Below, piece by piece: positions 45,082-53,493 of a stretch of 64,000 bases of DNA. Source of the DNA: Tautonia marina. Its GTDB lineage: Bacteria > Planctomycetota > Planctomycetia > Isosphaerales > Isosphaeraceae. Position 1 is the stretch's first letter; each line of letters begins with the position of its first letter. The stretch lies in the NCBI RefSeq assembly GCF_009177065.1, contig NZ_WEZF01000007.1, positions 62,001-126,000 on the forward strand, written 5' to 3'. A program made the translations under genes and the position numbers. The notes under the pieces were generated by a model, which was not told the DNA's origin, made no database searches, and saw nothing but the letters and a program-made list of their open reading frames with translations.

Positions 45082-46319
45082 CACCACGATCCCTCGTGAC
45101 TGGATGGGATGGGAGCCTTCGGATCGTGGACGATGACATCCTGCACATTGACGACGACGATCGTTATAGCCGCCTGCGCCTGATCTCGTGGTGGCGCCAG
45201 GATCGCCTGGCGGCGGCGAAGGTGTTGGTCGTGGGGGCGGGGGCGCTCGGGAATGAGGTCCTGAAGAACCTGGCGTTGCTGGGGGTCGGGACGGTGGTCG
45301 TGATCGACCTGGACGAGGTCGAGGCGTCGAACCTGTCGCGGTCGGTTCTGTTTCGGGCCGAGGACGGTGGACAGCCGAAGGCGGAGGTAGCGGCGCGTCG
45401 GGCGAAAGAACTGAACCCGGATGTGAGTATTCGGGCGATTCATGGAGATGTGATCACCGACATCGGTCTTGGCCTGTTTGCCGAGATGGACGTGGTGATC
45501 GGCTGCCTCGACAACCGCGAGGCGAGGCTCTGGGTCAACCGGCAGTGCTGGAAGGTGGGTACGCCGTGGGTTGATGCAGGGATCCAGGAAATCCAAGGGG
45601 TCGTCCGCGTGTTCGTGCCGCCGGATTCGGCCTGTTACGAATGCGGGATGACGAGCCGGGATTATCAACTGTTGAACCTGCGGTATAGCTGTCCCCTGCT
45701 CCGCCGGGAAGACATTCTGGCGGGAAAGGTGCCGACCGCGCCGACGATTGCTTCGATAATGGCGGCAATGGAAGTGCAGGAGGCGTTGAAGCTGATCCAC
45801 GGGATGCCGGTGCAGGCTGGTTGTCTTCATGTGTTCAACGGGGTGGCGAACACCTTCTACACGACCGAGCTGCCGCGCAAGGAGGACTGCCTAAGCCACG
45901 AGACCTATCCCGAGCCGATGCGGGTGGACCTGGGCCACTCGGCGACGGCCGAGGCGGTGTTTCACGTGGCACGGGAGCATCTGAGCGGACCGTTGGTGCT
46001 GAGCCTCGACCGGGACCTGGTGGCGGCGATTGAGTGGCCGCAACTGGGGAGACGTCAGGAAGTGATGAAGCCGAGGTCGAAGGTGAGCGTTGCCGAAGCG
46101 ATCGACCCCGAGTCGGGGGAGACAGGACGGCCGGAACTCATCTCGATGGTTGAGGAAGGGACTCCCCTGGCCGAGCGCTCCCTGGCCGATCTCGGCGTGC
46201 CACCGTACGATGTCGTCCGTGTCGAAGGGCTGGACGGCGCGGTCTTCATCTTGCTGGAGGCCGACCGGGCGGGGGTGATGAACGCCTCGGGAATTCAATT
46301 GCCTCAAGACACTCGTTGA
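45078..46319 (+). CDS. E1-like (ThiF-superfamily) activating enzyme with C-terminal extension
   Basis: 413 residues, starting at GTG 45078 inside the E2 stop. ATP binding: VVGAGALGNEV (G53, G55, G58), then DLDEVEASNLSRSVLF. Zinc: C186-x2-C189 with C271 and H274. The most likely catalytic Cys is C205 (RYSCPLL), before IASIMAAMEVQEALKLIHG. After about residue 285 the protein adds 130 residues, ending in ADLGVPPYDVVRVEGLDGAVFILLEAD, which looks like another beta-grasp or E2-binding (UFD-type) domain. It activates the UBL by adenylation and hands it to E2; ThiF or MoeB-type sulfur transfer is less likely in this setting. Confidence 0.88.
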   Translation: MTPRSLVTGWDGSLRIVDDDILHIDDDDRYSRLRLISWWRQDRLAAAKVLVVGAGALGNEVLKNLALLGVGTVVVIDLDEVEASNLSRSVLFRAEDGGQPKAEVAARRAKELNPDVSIRAIHGDVITDIGLGLFAEMDVVIGCLDNREARLWVNRQCWKVGTPWVDAGIQEIQGVVRVFVPPDSACYECGMTSRDYQLLNLRYSCPLLRREDILAGKVPTAPTIASIMAAMEVQEALKLIHGMPVQAGCLHVFNGVANTFYTTELPRKEDCLSHETYPEPMRVDLGHSATAEAVFHVAREHLSGPLVLSLDRDLVAAIEWPQLGRRQEVMKPRSKVSVAEAIDPESGETGRPELISMVEEGTPLAERSLADLGVPPYDVVRVEGLDGAVFILLEADRAGVMNASGIQLPQDTR

Positions 46320-46346
46320 TTTGACCTCGGGAACCAAGAGCCGCCA

Positions 46347-47789
46347 GTGAGCAGCGATCGCGACGAGATCCAGTTTGATGAGGTGAGCTACCGGGAGCCG
46401 CTTCGGCTGCGCCGGCCCGACCGGGATCGGCGGTTCGCGTGCCTTGCGTATGGGAACCCGGGGCCGGAGGATCTGGCGATCTTTGTCGATCGGGCGACGG
46501 TCGATGCGATCGAGCGTCATGCGCTGAGTGACACGAGGGTGGAACTCGGGGGCATCCTGCTGGGCAAGGAGTGCGTAGACGAAGAGACGGGCAGGCCGTT
46601 TGTCTGGATCTCGCAGGCGATTGAAGCGAAGCATTACGAGAACACGCAAGCAAGTTTCACGTACACGCACGACTCGTGGGAGGAAATTACCCGCGAGCGC
46701 GACCGAACGTATCCGAACCTGGATATCGTCGGCTGGTACCATACGCATCCGGACTTCGGCATTTTTTTGTCGGGGCACGATGTGTTCATTCAGCAGCACT
46801 TCTTTGGCCAGCCGTTGCAGGTAGCCTACGTGGTCGATCCGATCCGCCAGACGCGGGGCATTTTCCAGTGGCGGGACGGAGGGTTGAGGCAGGTCGAGGG
46901 GTATGTGGTCGTCTCCCCTCGGGACCAGCGGCGGGCCCTGGCCCGGACGGTCGACGACCTGGAGGGGGTGCTGGTGGCCGAGTCCTCGGGAGGACTGGGC
47001 GCACTCTCGCCTCGCCTGGAAGCGGAGCTGATCGCCATGCTCAATCGACCGCACACCGCCTCGGCAACGACGGCCGACCGGGGCCAGTCGGCCGCGGTGT
47101 TCACCTTGCTGGGGATCATCTTCGGCGTGCTCGGCCTGGCGCTGGCGCTCTGGATCGGGGCGTTGACGAGCCAGATCCGGGAGCAGTCGCGATCGCTCGG
47201 CAGCCTGCGGGCCGAGCTGGCCCGCGCGAACGAGGCGCGCGAAGCGTCGGACACCGCCGAGCGGCTCCGAGCGAAGGAACAGGCGATCGACGCCTTGCTG
47301 GCCGAGGTCCGCGTGGGGGATTCGAACGAGCGGTTCACCCGCGTCTATACCCAGTTGCGCGAGGAGCGCGATCGGGCCGTCGCCGAGGCGGCCCTGGTGG
47401 AACAGGTCGGGCGTGATCTGATCGCCAAGGAACGGCAACTGGCAGAGATGCGTCGTCAGGTGGCGATCCGGGACCAATCCCTCGCCCAGATGGATGCATT
47501 GCGTGAGGAAGCCAATCAGCTCCGAGCGGCGAACGAACGGCTCGCCCTGGCCGCTTCGGGAGATGGGACCGCGATCGACGGGGAGCTGTCGGACGAATCG
47601 GACGCGAGTGACCGGCGGTACACGGTGGCCTGGTATGCGGCGGTCGGCGGGTGGTCGGTGGCGATCTTGCTGGGTCTGGGGCTGGTGGCGAACATTGCGC
47701 GATCGGTCCCGCATTCGAGCAACGAGACGGAGCCCCCTGCCCCGTCGGGTCGGGGTCGGTCGCCAGACTCGCCCCACCGGATTGAATGA
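46347..47789 (+). CDS. membrane-anchored JAMM/JAB isopeptidase
   Basis: 480 residues from GTG 46347, 27 bases after the E1. The metalloprotease core is at residues about 45-185: E66 in ELGG, then H132-x-H134-P and S142-x2-D145 (HTHPDFGIFLSGHD), the full JAMM motif. It would trim the UBL precursor or remove the tag from targets. Then come a membrane helix (VFTLLGIIFGVLGLALALWIG, about 252-272), a long coiled coil (about 280-405) and a second membrane helix (YAAVGGWSVAILLGLGLVA). The anchored form is unlike eukaryotic Rpn11. Confidence 0.9.
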   Translation: MSSDRDEIQFDEVSYREPLRLRRPDRDRRFACLAYGNPGPEDLAIFVDRATVDAIERHALSDTRVELGGILLGKECVDEETGRPFVWISQAIEAKHYENTQASFTYTHDSWEEITRERDRTYPNLDIVGWYHTHPDFGIFLSGHDVFIQQHFFGQPLQVAYVVDPIRQTRGIFQWRDGGLRQVEGYVVVSPRDQRRALARTVDDLEGVLVAESSGGLGALSPRLEAELIAMLNRPHTASATTADRGQSAAVFTLLGIIFGVLGLALALWIGALTSQIREQSRSLGSLRAELARANEAREASDTAERLRAKEQAIDALLAEVRVGDSNERFTRVYTQLREERDRAVAEAALVEQVGRDLIAKERQLAEMRRQVAIRDQSLAQMDALREEANQLRAANERLALAASGDGTAIDGELSDESDASDRRYTVAWYAAVGGWSVAILLGLGLVANIARSVPHSSNETEPPAPSGRGRSPDSPHRIE

Positions 47790-47923
47790 CTGCGAGGGCC
47801 CTCCGGCCAGATCGGTGCTTGACGCGCGAGCACCGGGTTGACGAGACTCCTCTCGCACCACCTTCGCAAGCGTTCGAGGGTGCCTCTGAGCCCGGAAGGC
47901 GTTCGACTCAGGAGTGAGCAGTC

Positions 47924-48469
47924 ATGATGATCCGCGTGATGCTGGGAGCTGCCGTCGGGCTGGGGATCGTGGGGGGGGCCGCCGTGGTGGCGAAGCAGCA
48001 AGGCCCTCCAAGGGTAGCGGCCCCCGTCCCGGCGGAGGAGCCGTCCCCCCCTCGCATCTCGGACGAGGTCGAGGCATTGTCACCTCCCGCGATGCCGCCC
48101 GAGGTGGTGGGCCTCGAACCTCTCGTCGGCTTCTCTGATCCGGACGAGGTCCTTCCCCCGTTGCCGGGAACCAGGCCGCCCCGAATCGTGGCCGCCGGAG
48201 TGGAGGCGAGCGCGACCGTCATCGATTCCGAGACCTTCATCGACGAGGGGCGAGCGACGGCCGAGGGGGTGATCGAGGCCTTGACAGACGAGCGCAAAAC
48301 GTTGGAGGCCCGCCTCCGACGCATCGATGATGAGCTGGCACGCTGGGAGGCGATCAAGGAGGGGCTGACCACGGCGAAGGAGATGACGCCTCAAGTGCCA
48401 TCGGCGCGAATCAATCCATCACCCGACGATTCCCTGGACCTCGAACCTCTTCCGGAACCGGGCCAGTAA
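47924..48469 (+). CDS. small membrane-anchored or exported protein, downstream of the JAB gene
   Basis: 181 residues, GGAGTGAG upstream of the start. An N-terminal hydrophobic stretch (VMLGAAVGLGIVGGAAVVAK) lacks a clear cleavage site. It is followed by Pro/Glu-rich linker sequence and one coiled-coil helix (EALTDERKTLEARLRRIDDELARWEAI). No known domain. It comes 134 bases after the JAB gene, so it may or may not belong to that operon. Confidence 0.6.
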   Translation: MMIRVMLGAAVGLGIVGGAAVVAKQQGPPRVAAPVPAEEPSPPRISDEVEALSPPAMPPEVVGLEPLVGFSDPDEVLPPLPGTRPPRIVAAGVEASATVIDSETFIDEGRATAEGVIEALTDERKTLEARLRRIDDELARWEAIKEGLTTAKEMTPQVPSARINPSPDDSLDLEPLPEPGQ

Positions 48470-48783
48470 GGTTCCTTGCCGGAGGGATCTGCCCGTGCGA
48501 GGGGAGCCGAGGCGGATGTCCGGAAGGATTCATCGAGCCTCGGGTACATTCGGGGCTCGTCATTTTGCCAGGGGGAGGCTCGTGTCAACGGTAGTCCAGT
48601 CGTTGAACCCTGGGAGGAACGCGGCGGCCTGCATCGGATTCGCCGCTGGGGTTCGTCGCTACCCCCTGGTCGGATGGGTGAAAGCTTGGAAAATAGGGCG
48701 ATCGAATCGAACCATGCGGGCTGTCCCGCGAAGGTTGGTCGCCGGGTCGGATTCCGGACCCGGACGGGGGGAGCCCGTCTCGC
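48470..48783. other. gene-free interval
   Basis: About 310 bases with no convincing frame, repeat or hairpin. Probably holds the promoter of the MMPL gene, though none is clear. Confidence 0.45.
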
Positions 48784-51588
48784 ATGCCTTTTGATGCCCT
48801 GAGGTGGTTTGTCAGTCGACGGCCGGCGGTGGTCGTCGCGTGCTGGATCGTGGTTCTGGTGGTGGTCGTTGGGCTTGCGCCAGACCTGACTCGGATCGCG
48901 GCCGAAGGGCAAGCGTCGCTGCTGCCTGAAGGGTCGGAGAGCGCGATAGCGGCCGAGATTCTGGGCAAGACCTGGCCGGAGCAGTGGTTCGACTCGTCGG
49001 CGGTGGTCGGGGTCTACAACCCCGAGGGCCTGACGGACGACGATCGCGACTTCGCCGCGCTGCTGGCCGATCGGTTTCAACGGAGCGACCGACCGGAGGT
49101 GCTCTCGACGGTCCTGGCTCCATCGCCCGATCAGCCGGAGGTGTCGGCTCGGCTCATCAGTCGCGACGGCACGCTGATGCTCATGTTCGTCGCCATCGAC
49201 GAAGCGTTCGTCAGCCCGACGAGTCAGGAGGCGGTGGCCTGGCTGGAACGGGAGGTCAAGGCGCTCGACTCGGAGCGGCCGGAGGGGGCTTCGGTCGTCT
49301 GGAGCGGCGCGGCGGTGATCGGCCGGGACTACATGCAGAACGTGCAAACCACGCTCGACCGGGCGGCGGTTGCGGCGTTCTTCTTGCTGCTGGTGGTCTT
49401 GCTGATCGTCTACCGGTCGATCTTCCTGGCGATGGTGCCGTTGATCACGATCGGCGTGAGCCTCTTGATTGCTCGAGGGCTACTGGCCTGGGGGGCTGAG
49501 CTGGGCTGGGAAGTCTCGTCACTGGTCGAGCTGTTTCTGGTGGTCCTGCTGTTCGGGACGGGGACGGATTTTTGCCTGTTGCTCTCGTGGCGGTTCGGGG
49601 AGAACTGGAACGCCTCGAACCCAAGCGCGGCGATCCGGACGACCCTCGGGCGCGTGGCCCTGGCCGTGGTGACGAGCGCGTTCACGACCATCATCGGGCT
49701 CTCGTTGATGGGGCTGACGCGGTTCAAGCTGTTTTCGAGCACCGGGCCAAGCGTGGCGTTCGGCCTGGCGATCACCGTGGTGGCGGCCCTGACCCTCGCC
49801 CCGGCCTTGCTCCTGTTCCTGGCGCGATGGAGGCCCCGATCGTTCACCGGATTGACGAGACCGCCGTCGGGCTACTGGGATCGGCTGGGTCGGGCGGTGC
49901 TGAAGCGTCCTTGGCTGGCCTGGGGCCTGACCCTGGCGGCCATGATGCCGATGGCGGTCCTTGGACTTCAGCTGACGGCGCAGAATGCGTTCATCCAGGA
50001 TACGATCTCGGAGATGCCCCCAACGGCCGGCTCGGTCGAAGGGCTCGCCCTGATCTCGTCCAAATTCGGCGCAGGGGCGACGGCACCGATGGCCGTCTTG
50101 CTGGAAGCGAGGCCGGAGGACCCGGACTTCCGCAGCTCGGTCGGCCTGGCGGCACTGGATGACATTAGCCGATTGCTCTCGCACCAGCGAACGCTCGTCG
50201 AGGTTCGATCGGCCACGCAGCCGCTCGGGAGCACGGCCCCTCTGGAACCGGCTCGGCTGTCTTCGCGGCTGTCGGCGGTCAACGAGGGATTTGAACGGCT
50301 GGTTGAGGGGGCGAAGGAGCTGAAAGCGGGGCTCGATGAGGGCGGCGGGCGCATTCGGGGGGCGATGCTCCTCGGCGAACTGACCGGGGCCGATGTGCTT
50401 GGGGAGATTCCGGGCTCGCCCCCCCCTGCTCCGGATCAGGAACCCGAAGCGGCGGCCAAACCCGATGCGGAATCGGGCCGCCCCTCACAGAGCGATCCGG
50501 TGACGGCGGGATTGCGGCGGGCGACCTCGGCGATGCTCGGGCAGTTTGGGGGAGCGGCGGCGGCACAGAGTGTCAGCTCGATCGGCCCGGTCGAGGGAGA
50601 CGGCCCGGTCGCCCAGTTGCTCCGGGAGCTGGCCCGAGCGGCCGAAGGAGCCGGCCAGATCGCCGAAGGGGCCAGCCTGGCTCGTCGGGAGATCAGCAAC
50701 ATTCTGGAGGACCCGGTCGGCCACCGAGCACTCGATCGGTTGTTGATTGACGAGCGGACGATCGAGGAAAACCCGGAACTGCTGCGCGGGTTTGCGGCCT
50801 ATCTCTCGGAGGATGGGAGGCGGGCTCGGATCGATCTGGAGCAGGCGAGCCGACCGTTCTCCCCTCAGGCACTCGATGAGGTGGAAACGATTCGGCAACG
50901 GCTTCAGGATTATTTGAGCGAGTACGATGAGCGGGACCCGATTCACCCGAAGGCGATGGTGGCCGGGCCGAACGCCGAAGGGGCCGACATCCGCGCCTTG
51001 ACCCGTCGGGATCAGTATCAGACGTGGATCATGGTCCCGCTCGGTGTGTTTCTCGTCCTGGTGGCGATGCTGAGAGCACCGCTGGCGTGCGTGAATCTGG
51101 TGGCGACGATGATCCTCACGTACGCCTTTGCCCTCGGGATCACGCACATGGTCTTCGTGTGGGGAGGAGGAGCCGAGGGCCTGGACTGGAAGGTGCCGTA
51201 CTTCCTGTTCGTGCTGCTGGTGGCGGTGGGGGTCGATTACAACGTGTTCCTGATGTCGAGGCTTCAGGAGGAAGTCCGGGCGCTCGGCCTGAAGGCGGGA
51301 ATCACGAAGGCGATCGGCCAGACAGGCGGGTTGATTACCTCGGCGGCAGGAATTACGGCGTGTAGCTTCGCGGCGATGATGTTCAGCCCGTTGCTCTCGC
51401 TGCGACAACTGGGGTTTGCCCTGGTCGTCGGGATCGTGACCGACGCGGCTCTGGTGCGGCCGGTGTTGGTGCCGTGCGGCCAGTGGTTTCTGAACAGAGG
51501 ACGCGAGAAGCGTCGGCAACGGGCGCTGACGAAAGAGAACGCGCCGGGGGCCAGCGTGCCGCAGTCGAGGGAGACGATTCTCTCCTGA
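48784..51588 (+). CDS. MMPL/RND-family transporter
   Basis: 934 residues. Two halves of six membrane helices each with a large periplasmic loop, as in MMPL proteins. The family motif FGTGTDFCLLLSWRFGE lies in the first half and VGVDYNVFLMSRLQEE in the second, at the proton-relay position. It probably exports a lipid or drug-like molecule. The loop region (about 490-640) is very Ala/Glu-rich. It starts about 1 kb downstream of the JAB gene. Confidence 0.88.
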   Translation: MPFDALRWFVSRRPAVVVACWIVVLVVVVGLAPDLTRIAAEGQASLLPEGSESAIAAEILGKTWPEQWFDSSAVVGVYNPEGLTDDDRDFAALLADRFQRSDRPEVLSTVLAPSPDQPEVSARLISRDGTLMLMFVAIDEAFVSPTSQEAVAWLEREVKALDSERPEGASVVWSGAAVIGRDYMQNVQTTLDRAAVAAFFLLLVVLLIVYRSIFLAMVPLITIGVSLLIARGLLAWGAELGWEVSSLVELFLVVLLFGTGTDFCLLLSWRFGENWNASNPSAAIRTTLGRVALAVVTSAFTTIIGLSLMGLTRFKLFSSTGPSVAFGLAITVVAALTLAPALLLFLARWRPRSFTGLTRPPSGYWDRLGRAVLKRPWLAWGLTLAAMMPMAVLGLQLTAQNAFIQDTISEMPPTAGSVEGLALISSKFGAGATAPMAVLLEARPEDPDFRSSVGLAALDDISRLLSHQRTLVEVRSATQPLGSTAPLEPARLSSRLSAVNEGFERLVEGAKELKAGLDEGGGRIRGAMLLGELTGADVLGEIPGSPPPAPDQEPEAAAKPDAESGRPSQSDPVTAGLRRATSAMLGQFGGAAAAQSVSSIGPVEGDGPVAQLLRELARAAEGAGQIAEGASLARREISNILEDPVGHRALDRLLIDERTIEENPELLRGFAAYLSEDGRRARIDLEQASRPFSPQALDEVETIRQRLQDYLSEYDERDPIHPKAMVAGPNAEGADIRALTRRDQYQTWIMVPLGVFLVLVAMLRAPLACVNLVATMILTYAFALGITHMVFVWGGGAEGLDWKVPYFLFVLLVAVGVDYNVFLMSRLQEEVRALGLKAGITKAIGQTGGLITSAAGITACSFAAMMFSPLLSLRQLGFALVVGIVTDAALVRPVLVPCGQWFLNRGREKRRQRALTKENAPGASVPQSRETILS

Positions 51589-51631
51589 CGCGGTTCCCGA
51601 GTGAGCGTCGCGGTTGGAGCTGGCTGCGGCC

Positions 51632-51690
51632 TCCCTCACCGGGCCTTCGGTCACCCTCTCCCCAGCGAGCGGGGGAGAGAGTTGGGGAGA
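51632..51690. repeat. REP-like palindrome, copy 4
   Basis: CACCCTCTCCCCAGCGAGCGGGGGAGAGAGTTGGGG unit with CCCTCACCGGGCC flank, between the convergent MMPL and efpL genes. Confidence 0.7.
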
Positions 51691-51809
51691 TCGCGAGTTC
51701 TCATTGGGTCGTCAGCCACTCGATCCCTCGCACGATGGGGCGAGGGTTGAGCGCGCCGGGCTCGCGGTTACGAGATTCGAGGGAGGGCGCGGATCGTTCG
51801 AGGAGGGGC

Positions 51810-52379
51810 TCAACCACCGCGGCCGAGGTACTCGCCGGTGCGGGTATCGACGCGGACGATGACCCCCTGGTCGAGATGCTCGGGGACCTGAACGACGTGG
51901 CCGGTCGAGAGGGTGGCGGGCTTGGTGCGTCCGGTGGCGGAATTGCCACGGACGCCGGGGCTGGTGTCGGTGACGGGAAGCTCGACGACGTCGGGAATCT
52001 CGATGCCGATGGGCTGCTCGTCGACGACGAGGGCCTCGACCCCTTCCATGTTCTCGGTCATGAACGGCGCCTGGTCTTCAAGGCTCTCGGCGGGCATCGA
52101 GAACTGCTCGAAGTTCTGGGCGTCCATGAAGTGGAACTGCTCGTCGTCTCGGTAGAGGAACTGGATGGAACGACGCTCGAAGCTGGACTCAGCGAGGGTG
52201 TCGGTCCCCTTGTAGGTCTTATCGACGCGCTGGCGGGTCTTGAGGTTCCGGGCGCGGACCTTGTAGAGGGTGGCCGCACCCCGGGCCGAGGGGGTCTGGA
52301 CGACGATTTGCTCGATGAGATGCGGCTGGCCGTCGATCTCGACGACCATGCGTTTCTTGAAATCCTTGGCGGGGATCAC
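51810..52379 (-). CDS. efpL: elongation factor P-like protein EfpL (YeiP type)
   Basis: 189 residues, the length of E. coli YeiP. TPSARGAATLYKVRARN at the tip loop (Arg where EF-P has its modified Lys) and TSPGVRGNSATGRTKPATLSTGHVVQVPE near the end identify the YeiP/EfpL branch over ordinary EF-P. It rescues ribosomes stalled at Pro and other difficult motifs. The likely start is GTG 52379 (VIPAKDFKKRM); the frame is open further upstream but shows no family match. Confidence 0.88.
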   Translation of the reverse strand: MIPAKDFKKRMVVEIDGQPHLIEQIVVQTPSARGAATLYKVRARNLKTRQRVDKTYKGTDTLAESSFERRSIQFLYRDDEQFHFMDAQNFEQFSMPAESLEDQAPFMTENMEGVEALVVDEQPIGIEIPDVVELPVTDTSPGVRGNSATGRTKPATLSTGHVVQVPEHLDQGVIVRVDTRTGEYLGRGG

Positions 52380-52609
52380 GGCGGAGACGCTCCAACCTCG
52401 GCTGGCGACCTGAGTGGGGGAGAGATCGGGCACACTCCCCCGGATCGAGCGTTGGGTCGGCGAAGCTCGGCCGGTGGAGCGTGTTGAGGTTCTTATCGTA
52501 TCGGGAAGCGGCATGAACGGTAAAGCCCGGCCGGCGTGAAGGGTTCCATTGACTTCGAGCGCGTGGGGCGATAGCCTCCAGTATCCCTCCTTGGTCCGAG
52601 ACGGCACCC

Positions 52610-53326
52610 ATGCCCGCGCCTCCTGAAGACGATTTGCTGGAACATTGCCAGCGGGCCATCGGCTATCGCTTTGCGAACCTGGCCCTGCTCCGCTCAGCCT
52701 TGACCCACGCCTCGGGGGCCGATCACCGGCTGGCGTCGAACGAACGGCTCGAATTCCTGGGCGATTCGGTCCTGGGCCTGATTGTGTGCGAGCTGCTTTA
52801 CCGCCGGTATCCGGAGTTTCTCGAAGGGGAGCTGACCCGGATCAAGTCGGTGGTGGTCTCGAGGCAGACGTGCGCGCGGTTCTCCGGAGAACTGGGGTTC
52901 GACAGCTGCTTGACGCTCGGCAAGGGGATGTCGGGACATGGTCCGCCGCCGTCTTCGGTGCTGGCCGACGTGTTCGAGAGCGTGCTGGGTGCGCTCTATC
53001 TGGACGGGGGCATGGAGGCGGCCCGGACATTCCTGGAACCGCTGGTGCTCCCGGAGATCGTCGAGGTGGTCGAGAACCAGAGCGGCTCGAACCACAAGAG
53101 CACCTTTCAGCAGGTCGCTCAGCGCGAGTACGGGGCGACCCCGACCTATCGCCTGCTCGACGAACAAGGCCCCGACCACTCGAAGTGCTTCAAAATTGCC
53201 GCGCAGGTTGGGCCGCACAAGTTCCCGCCCGCCTGGGGCCGGAACAAGAAAGAAGCCGAACAACGGGCCGCGCTCAACGCCCTCTGTCAGATTGCCGGAG
53301 AGCCGATTCCGTTCGCCTCGGGCTGA
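52610..53326 (+). CDS. rnc: ribonuclease III
   Basis: 238 residues. The signature [14 protein letters not shown] contains the metal-binding Glu/Asp; [13 protein letters not shown] is the second. The C-terminal dsRNA-binding domain is seen in [32 protein letters not shown]. It cuts rRNA precursors and other double-stranded RNA. It diverges from efpL. Confidence 0.96.
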   Translation: MPAPPEDDLLEHCQRAIGYRFANLALLRSALTHASGADHRLASNERLEFLGDSVLGLIVCELLYRRYPEFLEGELTRIKSVVVSRQTCARFSGELGFDSCLTLGKGMSGHGPPPSSVLADVFESVLGALYLDGGMEAARTFLEPLVLPEIVEVVENQSGSNHKSTFQQVAQREYGATPTYRLLDEQGPDHSKCFKIAAQVGPHKFPPAWGRNKKEAEQRAALNALCQIAGEPIPFASG

Positions 53327-53493
53327 TCGATTGGGCCTGGGGAGCGGACGGCGGCCGATCGGGTCCCTTGCGGGGGCCAGTGGCGGCCCTTTAGGATGGC
53401 CATTTGACGTCGAGTCGCTCGACGTCCTGCAACGGCGCAACCGATCCGAACGTGGCGGGTTCTCCGCCAGTCAGAATCCCGAGAGATGCCTTC

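Noticed and set aside
45078-46319. E1 gene as MoeB/ThiF of molybdopterin or thiamine synthesis
   Set aside because: No other moa/thi genes; direct overlap with an E2 and the JAB, RING-like and UBL neighbours point to protein conjugation.
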